Shown: positions 34,318-44,277 of the stretch, one piece after another | How positions within the stretch are numbered: position 1 is the first letter of the stretch | Layout of the letters: every line of letters begins with the position of its first letter | Source of the DNA: Homarus americanus | Taxonomy: Eukaryota > Arthropoda > Malacostraca > Decapoda > Nephropidae | Direction of reading: 5' to 3' | Assembly (NCBI RefSeq): GCF_018991925.1 | Contig: NW_024737068.1 | Coordinates: forward strand, 10,963,360 to 11,027,359 | Length of the DNA stretch: 64,000 bases | Translations under genes and position numbers: made by a program | Notes under the pieces: generated by a model | The model's database searches: none | What the model was told of the DNA's origin: nothing | What the model saw: only the letters and a program-made list of their open reading frames with translations

Positions 34318-34485
34318 GATGGACGGAGGGACGGACCAAGGAACAGACACACGGACAAACGTACAGACAGAATGACAAAGAAACACACGGATTGAAGGAC
34401 GGAATGCCAAACACACGAAGAAACAGACGGAAACACGGATGAATGAGCAGAAGGACGAACAGACAGAAGGACAGATGAAAGGTAC
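34318..34485. repeat. Degenerate ACGGA/ACAGA simple repeat
   Basis: GGACGGAGGGACGGACCAAG-type words over about 165 bp. Confidence 0.7.
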
Positions 34486-34737
34486 CGTTCCTACTAATGA
34501 GGCAAAATTTCCTAGAAACAAGAAAGGAAGCGAGTTCTAAGAAGCTTTATATTCTAAATTAATAATCTCGAGGGAATTTTGGGGCCCTATTTTTTAGGGG
34601 AAGATCATAAAATTTAGGGAAATTTCAGACAACCTACAAAAAAAATATATATATATAAAACGTCTAAATTTGGAGGCACATGAGGGAGATTTTACCTGTT
34701 TGTAGGGAAACTTTGTCTCTACGAGGGAAATTTTTTA
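34486..34737. other. Unique AT-rich spacer
   Basis: Repeated AGGGAAATTT words. Nothing else recognised. Confidence 0.4.
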
Positions 34738-35010
34738 ACGAGGAAGAACACGAAGATGATAATAAAAGGAGGAAGAACACGAAGGAGATAATAAAAGGAG
34801 GAAGAACATGAAGATGATAATAAAAGGAGGAAGAACATGAAGAAGATAATAAAAGGAGGAAGAACATGAAGATAATAAAAGGAGGAAGAACATGAAGAAG
34901 ATTATAAAAGGAGGAAGAACATGAAGATAATAAAAGGAGGAAGAACATGAAGAAGATAATAAAAGGAGGAAGAACATGAAGAAGATAATAAAAGGAGGAA
35001 GAACACGAAG
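34738..35010. repeat. 26/29-bp minisatellite, GAGGAAGAACATGAAGATAA
   Basis: About ten copies. Units with GATGATAATAAAAG or GAAGATAATAAAAG are 29 bp, and those with a single GATAATAAAAG are 26 bp. Minus frames (CSSSFYYLHVLPPF) are artefacts. Confidence 0.95.
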
Positions 35011-35372
35011 GAGAGAATTACAGGACTAGGAACATAAACAACTGAACTATACAAAGAAGAAGTACACCAACTGAGTGATAAAGGGAGGAGAAAGAGCAGG
35101 AGGAGAGGAGGAGGAGGAGGAGGAGGGAGGGAAGGTAAAGTTAAATAAGACAAAGGGATAATACGAGAGAAGTACACAAGGAGAAAAGACGCAGGAAGGA
35201 GAGGCAATGTGTAACAAATCAAGGGTAAAAGACTAATGGGCGATTAGAAAGAGAAAAGTGTTAATTAGTTTAGAAAGAGGAAGGGAGAGAGAGGAGAAGT
35301 GACGAAGATGTAGATAATCAAGAGTAAATAAAGTGGAGAGAGAGAGAGAGAGAGAGAGAGAAGACGAAGCTA

Positions 35373-35419
<47 letters not shown>
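35011..35419. repeat. GGA tract, (GA)n and (TG)n microsatellites
   Basis: GGAGGA run at 35097-35130, (GA)n at 35337-35361 and (TG)n at 35375-35419, separated by A/G-rich unique DNA. Confidence 0.85.
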
Positions 35420-35420
<1 letters not shown>

Positions 35421-35885
35421 TAGGAGGTCCCAAAAATCCACAATAATTACAATCAAGACCATAGCAAATACGGGAAGAGAGCAGATGATTGTGAAAGAAA
35501 ATTGGAATGTTAAAATTTTTAAATAAAATAAACACTTCAGAAAACAATTAAACCTGAGACGTGAATTATTTGCGTCTCAAAACACAGAACAACAACAGCA
35601 ACAACAACAACACTTCACACGGTAATTCAAAGTCAAACATTATTATTTGTTTTATCATCCGCTTTTGTGTTTCTGAATCATCTTTATTTTCAGTCTTGTA
35701 TATTAAAGTTTTTTGTTCATATGTGTTTGTTTGTATGTTGCTTCGTTCTTGTTCACTCTGTTTTCTTGTTTTTTGTCTTTAACTCCTAGTTTTATTTACA
35801 TTTTGCTTTCATTTTTTTTTAGTTGTTTATAAGTTTGGTCTCATTCCTTATTATCTCTACCGACAACTACGAGCCAGGGTATTGT
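35420..35885. other. Unique DNA with (CAA)n patch
   Basis: AACAACAACAACAAC lies at about 35588-35612. It becomes T-rich after that. No gene recognised. Confidence 0.45.
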
Positions 35886-36116
35886 TTTCGGTCCTGTCTG
35901 TCTATCTGTCGGTCTTGTCTGTTTGTCTGTCTGTCTTATCTGATTGTCTGTCTGTCGGTCTTGTCTGTCTGTCTTGTCTGTCTGTCGGTCTTGTCTGTCT
36001 GTCGGTCTTGTCTGTCTGTCTGTCGGTCTAGTCTATCTGTCTGTCTGATTGTCTGTCTGTCGGTCTTGTCTGTCTGTCGGTCTTGTCTGTCTGTCTGTCG
36101 GTCTAGTCTATCTGTC
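35886..36116. repeat. TGTC tetranucleotide repeat with CGGTCT variants
   Basis: TGTCTGTCTGTCGGTCTTGTC words repeat with ATTGTC variants. This is a compound tetranucleotide array. Confidence 0.93.
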
Positions 36117-36629
36117 CCCAATATAACTAGAAAACAGGTATGTGGATTTACTCTAAACTTACCAATTATGATCAACAGAAGAAGTTTTACAATGATATAC
36201 TTTCGGTACAAATGGCGCCAAAAACTGACTTGGTTCGTGAAATGGCAACACTTATAAGTTATTTTAGTGAATGTTAAAGAAAATGACGACACGAGACAGT
36301 TTTCAGCGATGACTACATTAATTTACACTAACGGCATAACTCTTGTAAATCGACCTAACTCCTGCCATGGTAACGGTTCGCGGGCACAGTTCGCTTCACC
36401 TCCAATGATTTAATTAATTTTGTTTACCTTTTCCTAATACTTTTTTTTTCTTCCATCGACAACAATTACAAGAATCTCCACCCCCTGAAGCTTGATGGTA
36501 GTGATATTTAACACTATTTCACCTCGGTCTAGTACAGCGAGGTTTGTATAGATGTCAAAGGTTAGAAATCAAAGAAAGAATTGTAGTAGGGATCAAAGGA
36601 ATCAAATAGAGGGGTTACAGGGATAAAAG
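36117..36629. other. Unique DNA
   Basis: No gene recognised. Confidence 0.45.
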
Positions 36630-36790
36630 TGGTGCAGTGGCTGAGTGAATACTATGCTCGCCTCCAGTCCTAGTGGCCGCTGGTTTGTACCTGACATCCT
36701 TAGTTTACCACACTGTAAATGGACACCTAACTTTACGGATGGGGAAGTGAAGGTGGTTGAGTGCAGTACCGGTCACACTTCTGGCCTTGC
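36630..36790 (+). mobile_element. tRNA-derived SINE-like element
   Basis: TGGCTGAGTGA (36638-36648) fits an RNA polymerase III A box, and GGTTTGTACCT (36682-36692) is a diverged B box 44 bp downstream, as in a tRNA. The rest of the head (TGCTCGCCTCCAGTCC) resembles the anticodon region of decapod tRNA-SINEs. A non-tRNA body (GGATGGGGAAGTGAAGGTGG) follows. The 3' end is not clear. It is not a functional tRNA because the arms do not close. Confidence 0.6.
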
Positions 36791-36847
36791 ATACCGAAAA
36801 GATAATTCGTAGTAAATGTGTTATATACTGGAACAATTTTTCCTATC

Positions 36848-37145
36848 GGTCAAAGGTCACAGGGGTCAAAGGTCACTCAAATAGAGGGTCACAGGGGTTA
36901 AAGGTCACATGGGTCAAAGGTTACACAAATAGAGGGTCACAGGGGTCAAAGTTCACACAAATAGAGGGTCACAGGGGTCCAAGGTCACACAAATAAGGTG
37001 TCACAGGGGTCAAAGGTCACAAAAATAGGGCGTCACAGGGGTCAAAGGTCATACAAATAGAATCACGGGGGTCAAAGGTCATACAAATAGAGGATCACAG
37101 GGTCAAAGGTCATACAAATAGAGGGTCACAGGGGTCACAGGTCAC
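36848..37145. repeat. 32-bp minisatellite carrying DR1 motifs
   Basis: Nine or ten copies of a ~32-bp unit (GGGTCACAGGGGTCAAAGGT core plus CACACAAATAGA). Most units contain GGGTCAAAGGTCA, a direct repeat of AGGTCA-type half-sites with one-base spacing. Copies are found near 36862, 37006, 37038, 37068 and 37100, with variants between them. Confidence 0.92.
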
Positions 37146-37272
37146 CCTTAATGTTCTCATATTACAGAGCTATCTCGCTCAGGTCGACGCTCCTTATCTA
37201 TTTTTAGGAGTAGAAAATCTGTACCAGTGTTATAATACTTGTTTACATCCACCTTAGACCAGCTCTTAAGTA
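37146..37272. other. Short unique spacer
   Basis: Nothing recognised. Confidence 0.4.
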
Positions 37273-37740
37273 GGAGGAGGAGGAGGAAGGGAAGGAGAGA
37301 GGAAGAGGAAGAAGAGGAAGAAGAGGAGAGGAAGGAGGAGGAGGAGGAGGAGGAAGAGGAAGAGGGAAGAGGGAGGAGGAGGAGAGGAAGAAGGAAGAGG
37401 AAGAGGGAGAGGAAAGAGGAGGAGGAGGAGGAGGAAGAGGAAGGAAGGAAGGAAGGAGGAAGGAAGGAGGGAGGAGGAGGAGGGGAAGGAGGAGGAGGAG
37501 GAGGAGGGAGGAGGAGGAGGAAGGAGGAGGAGGAGGAGGAGGAGGAGGAGGAGGAGGAGGGAGGAAGGGAGGAGGAAGGGATGGTGGTAGGGGGAGGAGG
37601 AGGGATGGTGGTGGGGAGGGAAGAGGATGAGGGGTGTAGTAGGGAGGAGGAGGAGGAAGGGATGGTGGTAGGGAGGAGGAGGAAGGGATGGTGGTAGGGA
37701 GGAGGAGGAAGAGGAAGGAGCCTTGAATATAATGGCTAGA
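37273..37740. repeat. (GGA)n-rich purine tract
   Basis: About 470 bp almost free of pyrimidines on the plus strand, with GGGATGGTGGTAGG units near the end. Strong triplex potential. Glu/Gly/Arg frames and the opposite Pro/Leu/Ser frames are artefacts. Confidence 0.95.
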
Positions 37741-37799
37741 GAGGAGGAGGAGAAGTGTCGCCAACAGCGTAGCAATTACTGAACTTTGCAACACTTGAA

Positions 37800-38075
37800 G
37801 CGTGGTTTCCGCCTCCTGTTGTTGCTGTTACTGTTGCTGTTATTGTTGCTGTTATTGCTGCTGTTAAATACTGTTGTTGCTGTTGCTCTTATTGCTACTG
37901 TTAATGTTGTTGTTGCTATTACTGTTGCTATTATTACTGCTGTTAATACTGTTATTGCTGTTGCTATTATTTTTTCCCGGCTGCTGTTATTAGTAATGTT
38001 GCTGCCATTAGTACTGTTGTTGTTGCTGGTACTCTTGTCGTTGCTGTTGATAATACTGTTGTAGTCGTACTTGTG
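37800..38075. repeat. Degenerate GTTGCTGTTACT repeat
   Basis: TTGCTGTTATTGTTGCTG words, a drifted trinucleotide/hexanucleotide array. A related one lies at 55.98-56.46 kb. Confidence 0.88.
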
Positions 38076-38166
38076 TTATTGTTGTTAGGGTTATCACCGG
38101 AGATGAGATATTTGTTATCTTAATAGACAGTTTGTTATTGTTTGAGCGAGAGGTTTGATGTACAGG

Positions 38167-38372
38167 AACGTTCGTCTATCCAGTGTAACGTTCGTCTATC
38201 CTATGAAAAGTTCGTCTATCCAGTGGAACATTAGTCTATCCAGTGTAACGTTCGTCTATCCAGTGAAACGTTCGTCTATCCTATGAAATGTTCGTCTATC
38301 CAGTGGAACATTAGTCTAACCAGTGAAACGTTCGTCTATCCAGTGGAACATTAGTCTATCCATTGAAATGTT
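38167..38372. repeat. 20-bp minisatellite, GTTCGTCTATCCAGTGAAAC
   Basis: About ten copies with alternating ACGTTCG and ACATTAG variants. Confidence 0.94.
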
Positions 38373-38797
38373 CGTATCTTTTGAATACCTAGAACAACCC
38401 ACTATTCCTATCCTTCCCAAAAGTACCCATTTAAGCATTCTTCTATCACCAAAACCTATCCCGTGTTGTTTACCACCCCATGATCTATCCACCAACGAGT
38501 TCATCTATCCGAAACGTCCCTCTCGTCTTATAACAACCCCCTATCTATCTATCGATCTATTTACTAAACATTCCAACTATCCAAAACCCACAAAAACAAA
38601 CCCACTTTCATCCACTATCCCCTCCCTCTCCCTCCCCCGTGACGAGCACCTTCTCATAAGCACTTCCTTCCTATCCACCCAAGCGTTCGCCTATCCGGAT
38701 TATCTCCCAGGTTAGGTCACTACCATGAAATTCAAGGATAGAAGCCGTCCATTGTGCTGCTGAGAACGCCATTGTTACGAGAATTGTTTCCATTCAA
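38373..38797. other. Degenerate TATCC-rich DNA
   Basis: Isolated CTATCC words suggest decayed copies of the preceding array. The 130-codon plus frame has no recognised domain. Confidence 0.4.
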
Positions 38798-39016
38798 GGA
38801 TTAAAAAAAAACAAAAAAACGCCCAAGGAAATAAAAATAAGGGAAGGTCTCTTTATCGACCCTAAATTTTATGGCTTATTTTAAGGAGTTGTTTTAGGGG
38901 GGTGGAGGATTAAAAAAAAACAAAAAAACGCCCAAGGAAATAAAAATAAGGGAAGGTCTCTTTATCGACCCTAAATTTTATGGCTTATTTTAAGGAGTTG
39001 TTTTAGGGGGGTGGAG
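38798..39016. repeat. Perfect 109-bp tandem duplication
   Basis: Two 109-bp copies starting GGATTAAAAA and ending TTAGGGGGGTGGA lie head to tail, and I see no difference between them, including their homopolymers. It is either a very recent duplication or an assembly artefact. Confidence 0.95.
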
Positions 39017-39330
39017 GTGGGTGGGTAGCGGGGTGGAGGTGGGTGGAGGTGTGGGTGGGTAGCGGGGTGGAGGTGGGTGGGTGTAGTTGGGTGGAGGTGG
39101 GTGGGGTAGCGGGGTGGAGGTGGGTGGGGTAGCTGGGTGGGTAGCGGGGTGGAGGTGGGCGGAGGTGGGTGGATAGGGGTGGAGGTGGGTGGATAGGGGG
39201 GTGGAGGTGGGTGGGGAGATGTGGAGGTGGGTGGGTAGGGGGTGGGTATGGGTGGAGGTGGGTGGGTGGGGCTGGTGGGTAGCAGGGTGGGAGGTGGGTG
39301 GGAGGGTGGGTGGGGAGGGGGGGATGTGGT
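39017..39330. repeat. G-rich minisatellite, GGTGGGTAGCGGGGTGGA
   Basis: Irregular GGTGGAGGTGGGTGGGTAG units seeded by the end of the 109-bp repeat. High G-quadruplex potential. Confidence 0.93.
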
Positions 39331-39437
39331 GAGTGTGTTTGTAGGTTCTGATGCTCCATGGGTTATTTTATTTAGTGTTTCCTTATTGGTGAAGAAGAGG
39401 GAAGAGGGAAGAGGGAAAGATAGGATAGCTGGTGTCC

Positions 39438-39512
<75 letters not shown>

Positions 39513-39571
39513 GTGTGTGTGTGTGTTGTGTGTGTGTGTGTGTTGTGTGTGTGTTGTGTGTGTTGTGTGTT

Positions 39572-39649
<78 letters not shown>

Positions 39650-39663
39650 GTGTGTGTGTGTGT

Positions 39664-39723
<60 letters not shown>
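39438..39723. repeat. Interrupted (TG)n microsatellite
   Basis: About 290 bp of TG with regular TTG insertions in the middle. Confidence 0.97.
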
Positions 39724-39725
<2 letters not shown>

Positions 39726-39801
39726 TACAACTATTAACGCATATAAGGAAAAGATGATGAGACTAATGAAGATAATAAAAACGAGGAGAAAAAGAGGAAA
39801 C

Positions 39802-39809
39802 TGAGAGAG

Positions 39810-39902
<93 letters not shown>
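39802..39902. repeat. (GA)n microsatellite
   Basis: About 50 GA units with one GG interruption near the start. Confidence 0.96.
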
Positions 39903-39907
<5 letters not shown>

Positions 39908-39962
39908 TTCCAGTTTACTGTGTCTACTGGAGTGTTATTTCAACCTTCCAGTCAACAAAACC

Positions 39963-40055
39963 TCAGTTAGTTGTCAGTTAAGGAAAGCTCAGTTAGTTGT
40001 CAGTTAAGGAGAGCTCAGTTAGTTGTCAGTTAAGGAGAGCTCAGTTAGTTGTCAA
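39963..40055. repeat. 26-bp tandem repeat, CTCAGTTAGTTGTCAGTTAA
   Basis: Four copies. The last is truncated. Confidence 0.93.
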
Positions 40056-40180
40056 TTCTCTAAGCGTTGAGTACAATGATTTAACCCTTTAAGTATAACG
40101 AGTTCACCTCTCGAGTACGATGGCTTTACCTCTTGAATACAATGATTTAGGACCCCAGATGATGACCAAAAACCCCTTAA
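40056..40180. repeat. Degenerate minisatellite (TTGAGTACGAT family, locus 3)
   Basis: GTTGAGTACAATGATTTAAC, CTCGAGTACGATGGCTTTAC and CTTGAATACAATGATTTAGG follow each other at 22-23-bp steps. They match the units at 1-250 and 9.9-10.15 kb. Confidence 0.65.
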
Positions 40181-40513
40181 ATACGATGACGAACCTTCCT
40201 CCCGGCTACACCCCATCCTTCACCTCACACCTTCACCCTCGGCTACACCTCCTTCACTTCTCGCCACACCTCCTTCACACCCTCGGCTACACACATCCTT
40301 CCCCACCCCACGCTACAGCCCCTCCTCCCCAGCTACCCTGTTCTCCTCCCTCCCTCCCTCGGCTGAAACTTAAGTTATACGTAAAAATCAATTAAATTCT
40401 AAACCCTTCATTGATAACTTCGTCTATATATATACTGTACTTACATATACACGTCACCACCTCCTACATACCTGCAAATAAATAAAAGGCAAAATTATAG
40501 TCAATCCAGTTAC
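40181..40513. other. C-rich degenerate then AT-rich DNA
   Basis: CGGCTACACCTCCTTCAC words at 40200-40360 are probably a decayed minisatellite. No gene. Confidence 0.4.
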
Positions 40514-40674
40514 TTAATACACAATTATACATACATGGATTATAATTATATGATAGACATTTAATATGGGCATGTGTTGTACCGCGCCTCTGTCGGTATT
40601 GGTTAGGTCTTCGTATAATATCTCTCCCAAAGCTTCAGAAATCCGCCAGTCAGTTGTCAAAATAAACCCGCTGT
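40514..40674 (-). other. Exon-like open frame, function unknown
   Basis: A minus frame includes TDWRISEALGEILYEDLTNT then DRGAVQHMP. It looks protein-like, but its 5' side is a 20-bp repeat, and a second minus frame after an acceptor-like GATTTCTGAAG is also open. No domain. Confidence 0.22.
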
Positions 40675-40722
40675 GCCACACCATCACCCGCTGTGCCACA
40701 CCATCACCCGCTGTGCCACACC
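40664..40722. repeat. 20-bp repeat, CCCGCTGTGCCACACCATCA, three copies
   Basis: Three exact or near-exact copies. Confidence 0.93.
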
Positions 40723-40791
40723 CAATCAAAGCATCCTAAACTGTACCCTGGTATGTCATAGAACCACTTACAACACTTTTATTGATTCTCA

Positions 40792-40809
40792 TACATACAT
40801 ACATACTTA

Positions 40810-40860
<51 letters not shown>

Positions 40861-40872
40861 ACACACACACAA
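40792..40872. repeat. Compound (CATA)n-(CTA)n-(CA)n microsatellite
   Basis: Four CATA units, about 16 CTA units, then six CA units. Confidence 0.95.
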
Positions 40873-40970
40873 CAATATCAATTCCCCCACACCATCGCCA
40901 CTATCACTGCTTCCTCTTCACACCCGGACATTCCCAATCTCTGCTAATTTTGCTGTTATTGCTGCTGTAG

Positions 40971-41057
40971 CCGGGACGCTCTGTCATATCACACAGCCGC
41001 GGCCCGCAGGACTCGGTGGAAGGCCTGCATGTAAATCACCTTTGGGGTACGGCCTAG
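40971..41057 (+). CDS. Candidate terminal coding exon, function unknown
   Basis: There is an excellent acceptor: a branch-point-like CTGCTAAT, a long TTTTGCTGTTATTGCTG tract, then CTGTAG. It is followed by 28 open codons and TAG (PGRSVISHSRGPQDSVEGLH...). A second frame (GTLCHITQPRPAGLGGRPAC...) is open to a TAG five bases further on. The island is GC-rich (CGCGG, GGCCC) against AT-rich flanks. No family is recognised. Confidence 0.36.
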   Translation, partial: PGRSVISHSRGPQDSVEGLHVNHLWGTA

Positions 41058-41269
41058 AATAGACAATTGAATAGTGAGTTACGCACGGATGTCTTGTTTC
41101 AGGATGCCTCTTGTATACAACTCGTCTGCACCTCTGTTTTAAATAGTTGCCTTTCTTATAATATTTTTCTCTACTCTTTCTCCTGTTCTATAAAAGGGAA
41201 GCAGGAGAGAGAGAGAGAGGAGAATATACCCAGAGGAGAATCAATTATATCAGTTATCTCTCTGTCTCT

Positions 41270-41333
41270 CTGTGGATGGATGGATGGATGGATGGATGGA
41301 TGGATGGATGGATGGATGGATGGATGGATGGAC
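41270..41333. repeat. (GGAT)n microsatellite
   Basis: About 14 GGAT units ending in GGAC variants. Confidence 0.96.
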
Positions 41334-41397
41334 GGACGGACTGCTTGGTAGATCAGATGTCTTAGGTTTCTTATAGCCACGTAAACATCACAATAAA

Positions 41398-41516
41398 TCA
41401 AGGGTCGTGCAGGGTAAAGCGCCTCCGTGTTCCTGGGTCAGAATAAGCTGCCTCTACCTCCCTCCTGACGTAAACTCCAATTATAGCGGTGATGCCTTTC
41501 AGGTCGCCCAGGATCA
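41398..41516 (-). CDS. Candidate terminal coding exon, function unknown
   Basis: On the minus strand the acceptor AACCTCCATCTGCAG leads into 38 open codons and TGA: ILGDLKGITAIIGVYVRREV then EAAYSDPGTRRRFTLHDP. The residue mix is highly protein-like and non-repetitive. This is one of the better exon-like islands in the window. I do not recognise a family. It could be a terminal exon, an exonised repeat, or a decayed retrogene piece. Confidence 0.4.
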
Positions 41517-41716
41517 CTGCAGATGGAGGTTCACCCAGATTAAGTATATATAAACGAGGAGAAATTGAAGGGACCAAAAATGTGAAAATTCAGTTAAAAA
41601 GTCCAGAATTTGACTCAATTTATCTCTGTGTATATCTTTGAAATGTCGAATCTGTTATCCTGGAAATTCGAAATAAAAAGAAAAGTTTAATTTCCTTTGG
41701 CGTTAGGTAAGAAAGC

Positions 41717-41780
41717 TTAGGCAGAGGAAATAAGAGAGCTTATGACTTTCTCAGCTTTTGTGGAAGATCGGGACTCTTGG
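41717..41780 (-). other. Weak exon-like segment
   Basis: A strong minus-strand acceptor (CATTCTTTCCCCCACACAG) precedes 20 codons and TAA (QESRSSTKAEKVISSLISSA). Too short to weigh. Confidence 0.2.
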
Positions 41781-41869
41781 CTGTGTGGGGGAAAGAATGA
41801 ATGTTTTTAATCTTCCTTCTGCCAAGAGTGAGGGATTATACCAGAGGAGATCCCCTCAAGCTACACACA

Positions 41870-42880
41870 CACTTCCACGTTCCAAGAACCACTTTTAGAG
41901 GTCCTGGAGGAATTTAAGTACCCCCCAGACATTCCAGGAACCACTCCCAGGTGTAAGACGTGATAGTTGACGAGTGCTATTTTCAAAAAATTATTCTACA
42001 CTTAACCTTTATTTAATTAAAGGAGTCGCTGTAGACCAACCAACTTCTTAAAAGGTATGCCGGCGAGGCTCATGATCATACAGTAAATACTTCCAGACAT
42101 AAATTTGGAAACCAAATAATGCTTCTAAACTTCCAGGAACTGTTTACCGGCTAGCATAAAATTGAAGATTCCGCCCAAAGATCTGGTTACACGAGAAACT
42201 TAGGAGATGGCTGCCACAGCTTTTAAACTTTTCCATTATATAATTCTAAGTGTAGACGTGAAGGTTATTTACTACTTGTGAACTTCCAGGAAATAATCTA
42301 TCAGACATCCTAATATTGGAGGTGGTGCTTCAGCCTCCAGCCACTCCACGATCACCTTCTGGGGGTTTATTAGACGGCTGGCTGAGGCTCTACACGTCTC
42401 ACTCCCCACTTCTCAGACGTATTAGTAAAGGTTGGCTAATACTTGACGCCTCACAAGCACTACTCTGTTATGTAGCCTGAACCTAATGACATTTTTCCCC
42501 AAGACACTTTTAAGCAGTCCAAAACCATCCTCTAGAGATACACGGGAGAGAGGCTTTATTTTTTCAGTAACCACTTCCAAATGTACTAACTAACACTTGT
42601 GGATGCTCAAGATGTAATATATTCAGGTACTACAGGACACGACCAGCTTCAAGAGGAATAAGAAGAGTTACTCTAAGTACTAGGAACCACTTCCAGACAC
42701 TCATCAGACTCTTGGGAGCTAAAATATCGTCTAACAGGACACTACAGATGACTTCCCAGTCTCGTAACACTTTATTACGTCTAGAGGGCTGTGGGGCGGG
42801 CTCTCAGCCTCTCACAAATACTTCCAAATGCAAATGAAGAAGATAATGAGAGAGAGAGAGAGACTGACCTTCCAGGAACA
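41870..42880. repeat. Old diverged ~200-bp repeat with TTCCAGGAA motifs
   Basis: GGAACCACTTCCAGAC-like and CTTCCAGGAA-like words recur at about 41880, 41932, 42088, 42131, 42284, 42575, 42686, 42820 and 42870, partly as pairs 40-50 bp apart with ~200-bp steps. The rest has drifted beyond easy alignment. TTCCAGGAA appears exactly at 41932, 42131, 42284 and 42870. Confidence 0.45.
42272..42412 (-). other. Exon-like open frame inside the diverged repeat
   Basis: A minus frame of 46 codons ending TAG includes NPQKVIVEWLEAEAPPPILG then CLIDYFLEVHK. An acceptor-like AATAAACCCCCAG lies before KVIVEW. Further up (42622-42805) another minus frame has a similar Trp-rich style (SVWKWFLVLRV), so both may be readings of the old repeat. 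Confidence 0.25.
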
Positions 42881-43111
42881 ATATACAGTGACCTGGGCGG
42901 GAACACCCCCTGGGTGAGAGTACTGTACTTAGATGGTCAGGATATACTGTTTCATTAACTATGTGAGGCCATGGGGAGTCTGCCAACTCTTCAGAGGCTT
43001 TAATTAAATTTGCGACAGAGCGGGAGGGGGGAGGGGGGGAGGCTGAACAGACTGTAAAAATGTTCGAGGTTTGATATAACGTCGGTGCCTCATGAAGACG
43101 TTTGTGGTAAG

Positions 43112-43113
<2 letters not shown>

Positions 43114-43209
<96 letters not shown>
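43114..43209. repeat. (TA)n microsatellite
   Basis: About 47 TA units. Confidence 0.96.
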
Positions 43210-43210
<1 letters not shown>

Positions 43211-43286
43211 CGTGTGTGAGGTAACCTCCCATGAATCTGGGATTACACATATCATAACCTTCCATCTCTCTCACTCCTCACTCTAG

Positions 43287-43358
43287 GCGGTGACGCAGGA
43301 AGATAAGGTGGAGAACGGCCGAATAGAGAGACATTATCTCATCGGCAGTAAAGGCTAA
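43287..43358 (+). CDS. Candidate coding exon, function unknown
   Basis: A near-ideal acceptor (CCATCTCTCTCACTCCTCAC then TCTAG) is followed by 23 open codons and TAA: AVTQEDKVENGRIERHYLIG then SKG. If GGCA then GTAAAG is used as a donor, the exon is internal and ends after LIG. The peptide is charged and well mixed, and the composition differs from the flanks. No domain can be named. Of the exon-like islands, this has the best splice signal. Confidence 0.42.
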   Translation, partial: AVTQEDKVENGRIERHYLIGSKG

Positions 43359-43632
43359 TTATCTCCAAGGATATAGAGAAGTTATCTCACGGTTAATGTT
43401 CGCCTAATGACCCACTAGTTCAAGATTATCACTAAATAATTCAATGAATTATTTGAATGTCTTCGATTCTAGTTTGTCTGTGCTTGAGTGTACACACGTA
43501 TGCGCACACGAACATGCATACACTTACTTACACACATAAATAATGCACATGCATAAGCTTATAAATGTACATTCACACATTCATACACACACTAAACACG
43601 CATACACGCGTACAAATATACACTACACTTGT

Positions 43633-43636
<4 letters not shown>
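43359..43636. other. Unique DNA with CACA-rich patch
   Basis: ACACACG/CATACAC words from 43490. No gene recognised. Confidence 0.4.

Positions 43637-43672
<36 letters not shown>
43637..43672. repeat. (CA)n microsatellite
   Basis: About 18 CA units. Confidence 0.95.
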
Positions 43673-43674
<2 letters not shown>

Positions 43675-43892
43675 CTGCCCTGTATATGTGGTAATAAATT
43701 AGGAGGGACAAATAAAAAGACGAATAAAAGAAAAATAATAATTAATATATCTTGTGCCCTCAATAACCAGGGGAGATTAGAGAGCAGCCATAAATAAAAT
43801 TGAGGTGAAAGAAGTGTATTGTTTTCTCTTTGTTTGTGGAGAAGAAAAGTTGTAAAAATGGTTACTCTCTCGGCCAACAATACACTCAGGCA

Positions 43893-44070
<178 letters not shown>

Positions 44071-44083
44071 CAGAGTAGAGAGA

Positions 44084-44277
44084 CTAATACACCTCATGCA
44101 AAACTTTAGAATTCAAGGATTCTTCAGGATCTTTTCCCCATTTCTCCTGCAGGAGGAGCAGCCCGGAGTCCTTCAGGGAGGCCTCACGTAGGAAAAGAAC
44201 AACCTCATTAGTGGCCAAGGCCCTGTGCTGCCCTGCCTGGCCTCTGGGCTTCTCCACCTGTGCAGGGCCCTCCAGGG
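44084..44277 (-). CDS. Candidate terminal coding exon, function unknown
   Basis: The minus frame ends ...ALATNEVVLFLREASLKDSG then LLLLQEKWGKDPEESLNSKV, LHEVY and TAG. Good codon mix and balanced composition. It is preceded on the minus strand by pyrimidine-rich minisatellite DNA with several possible AG acceptors. Competing reading: the plus strand has a superb acceptor (CTTTTCCCCATTTCTCCTGCAG inside 44128-44151) followed by a 42-codon Arg/Ser/Cys-rich frame. Only one can be right. I prefer minus on peptide quality. Confidence 0.32.

Noticed and set aside
34735..35222. Repetitive Cys-Ser-Ser-Phe-Tyr frames on the minus strand
   Set aside because: Direct translation of the 26/29-bp GAGGAAGAACATGAAG array.
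36630..36790. Functional tRNA gene
   Set aside because: A and B boxes are present but diverged, and the acceptor and anticodon arms do not pair.
37239..37794. Glu/Arg/Gly-rich and Pro/Ser/Leu-rich frames at 37.2-37.8 kb and 45.7-46.6 kb
   Set aside because: Pure purine/pyrimidine tracts with compositional open frames on both strands.
44128..44277. Plus-strand exon after a very strong acceptor at about 44151
   Set aside because: The peptide is Arg/Ser/Cys-rich and less protein-like than the minus-strand frame. Retained only as the alternative.
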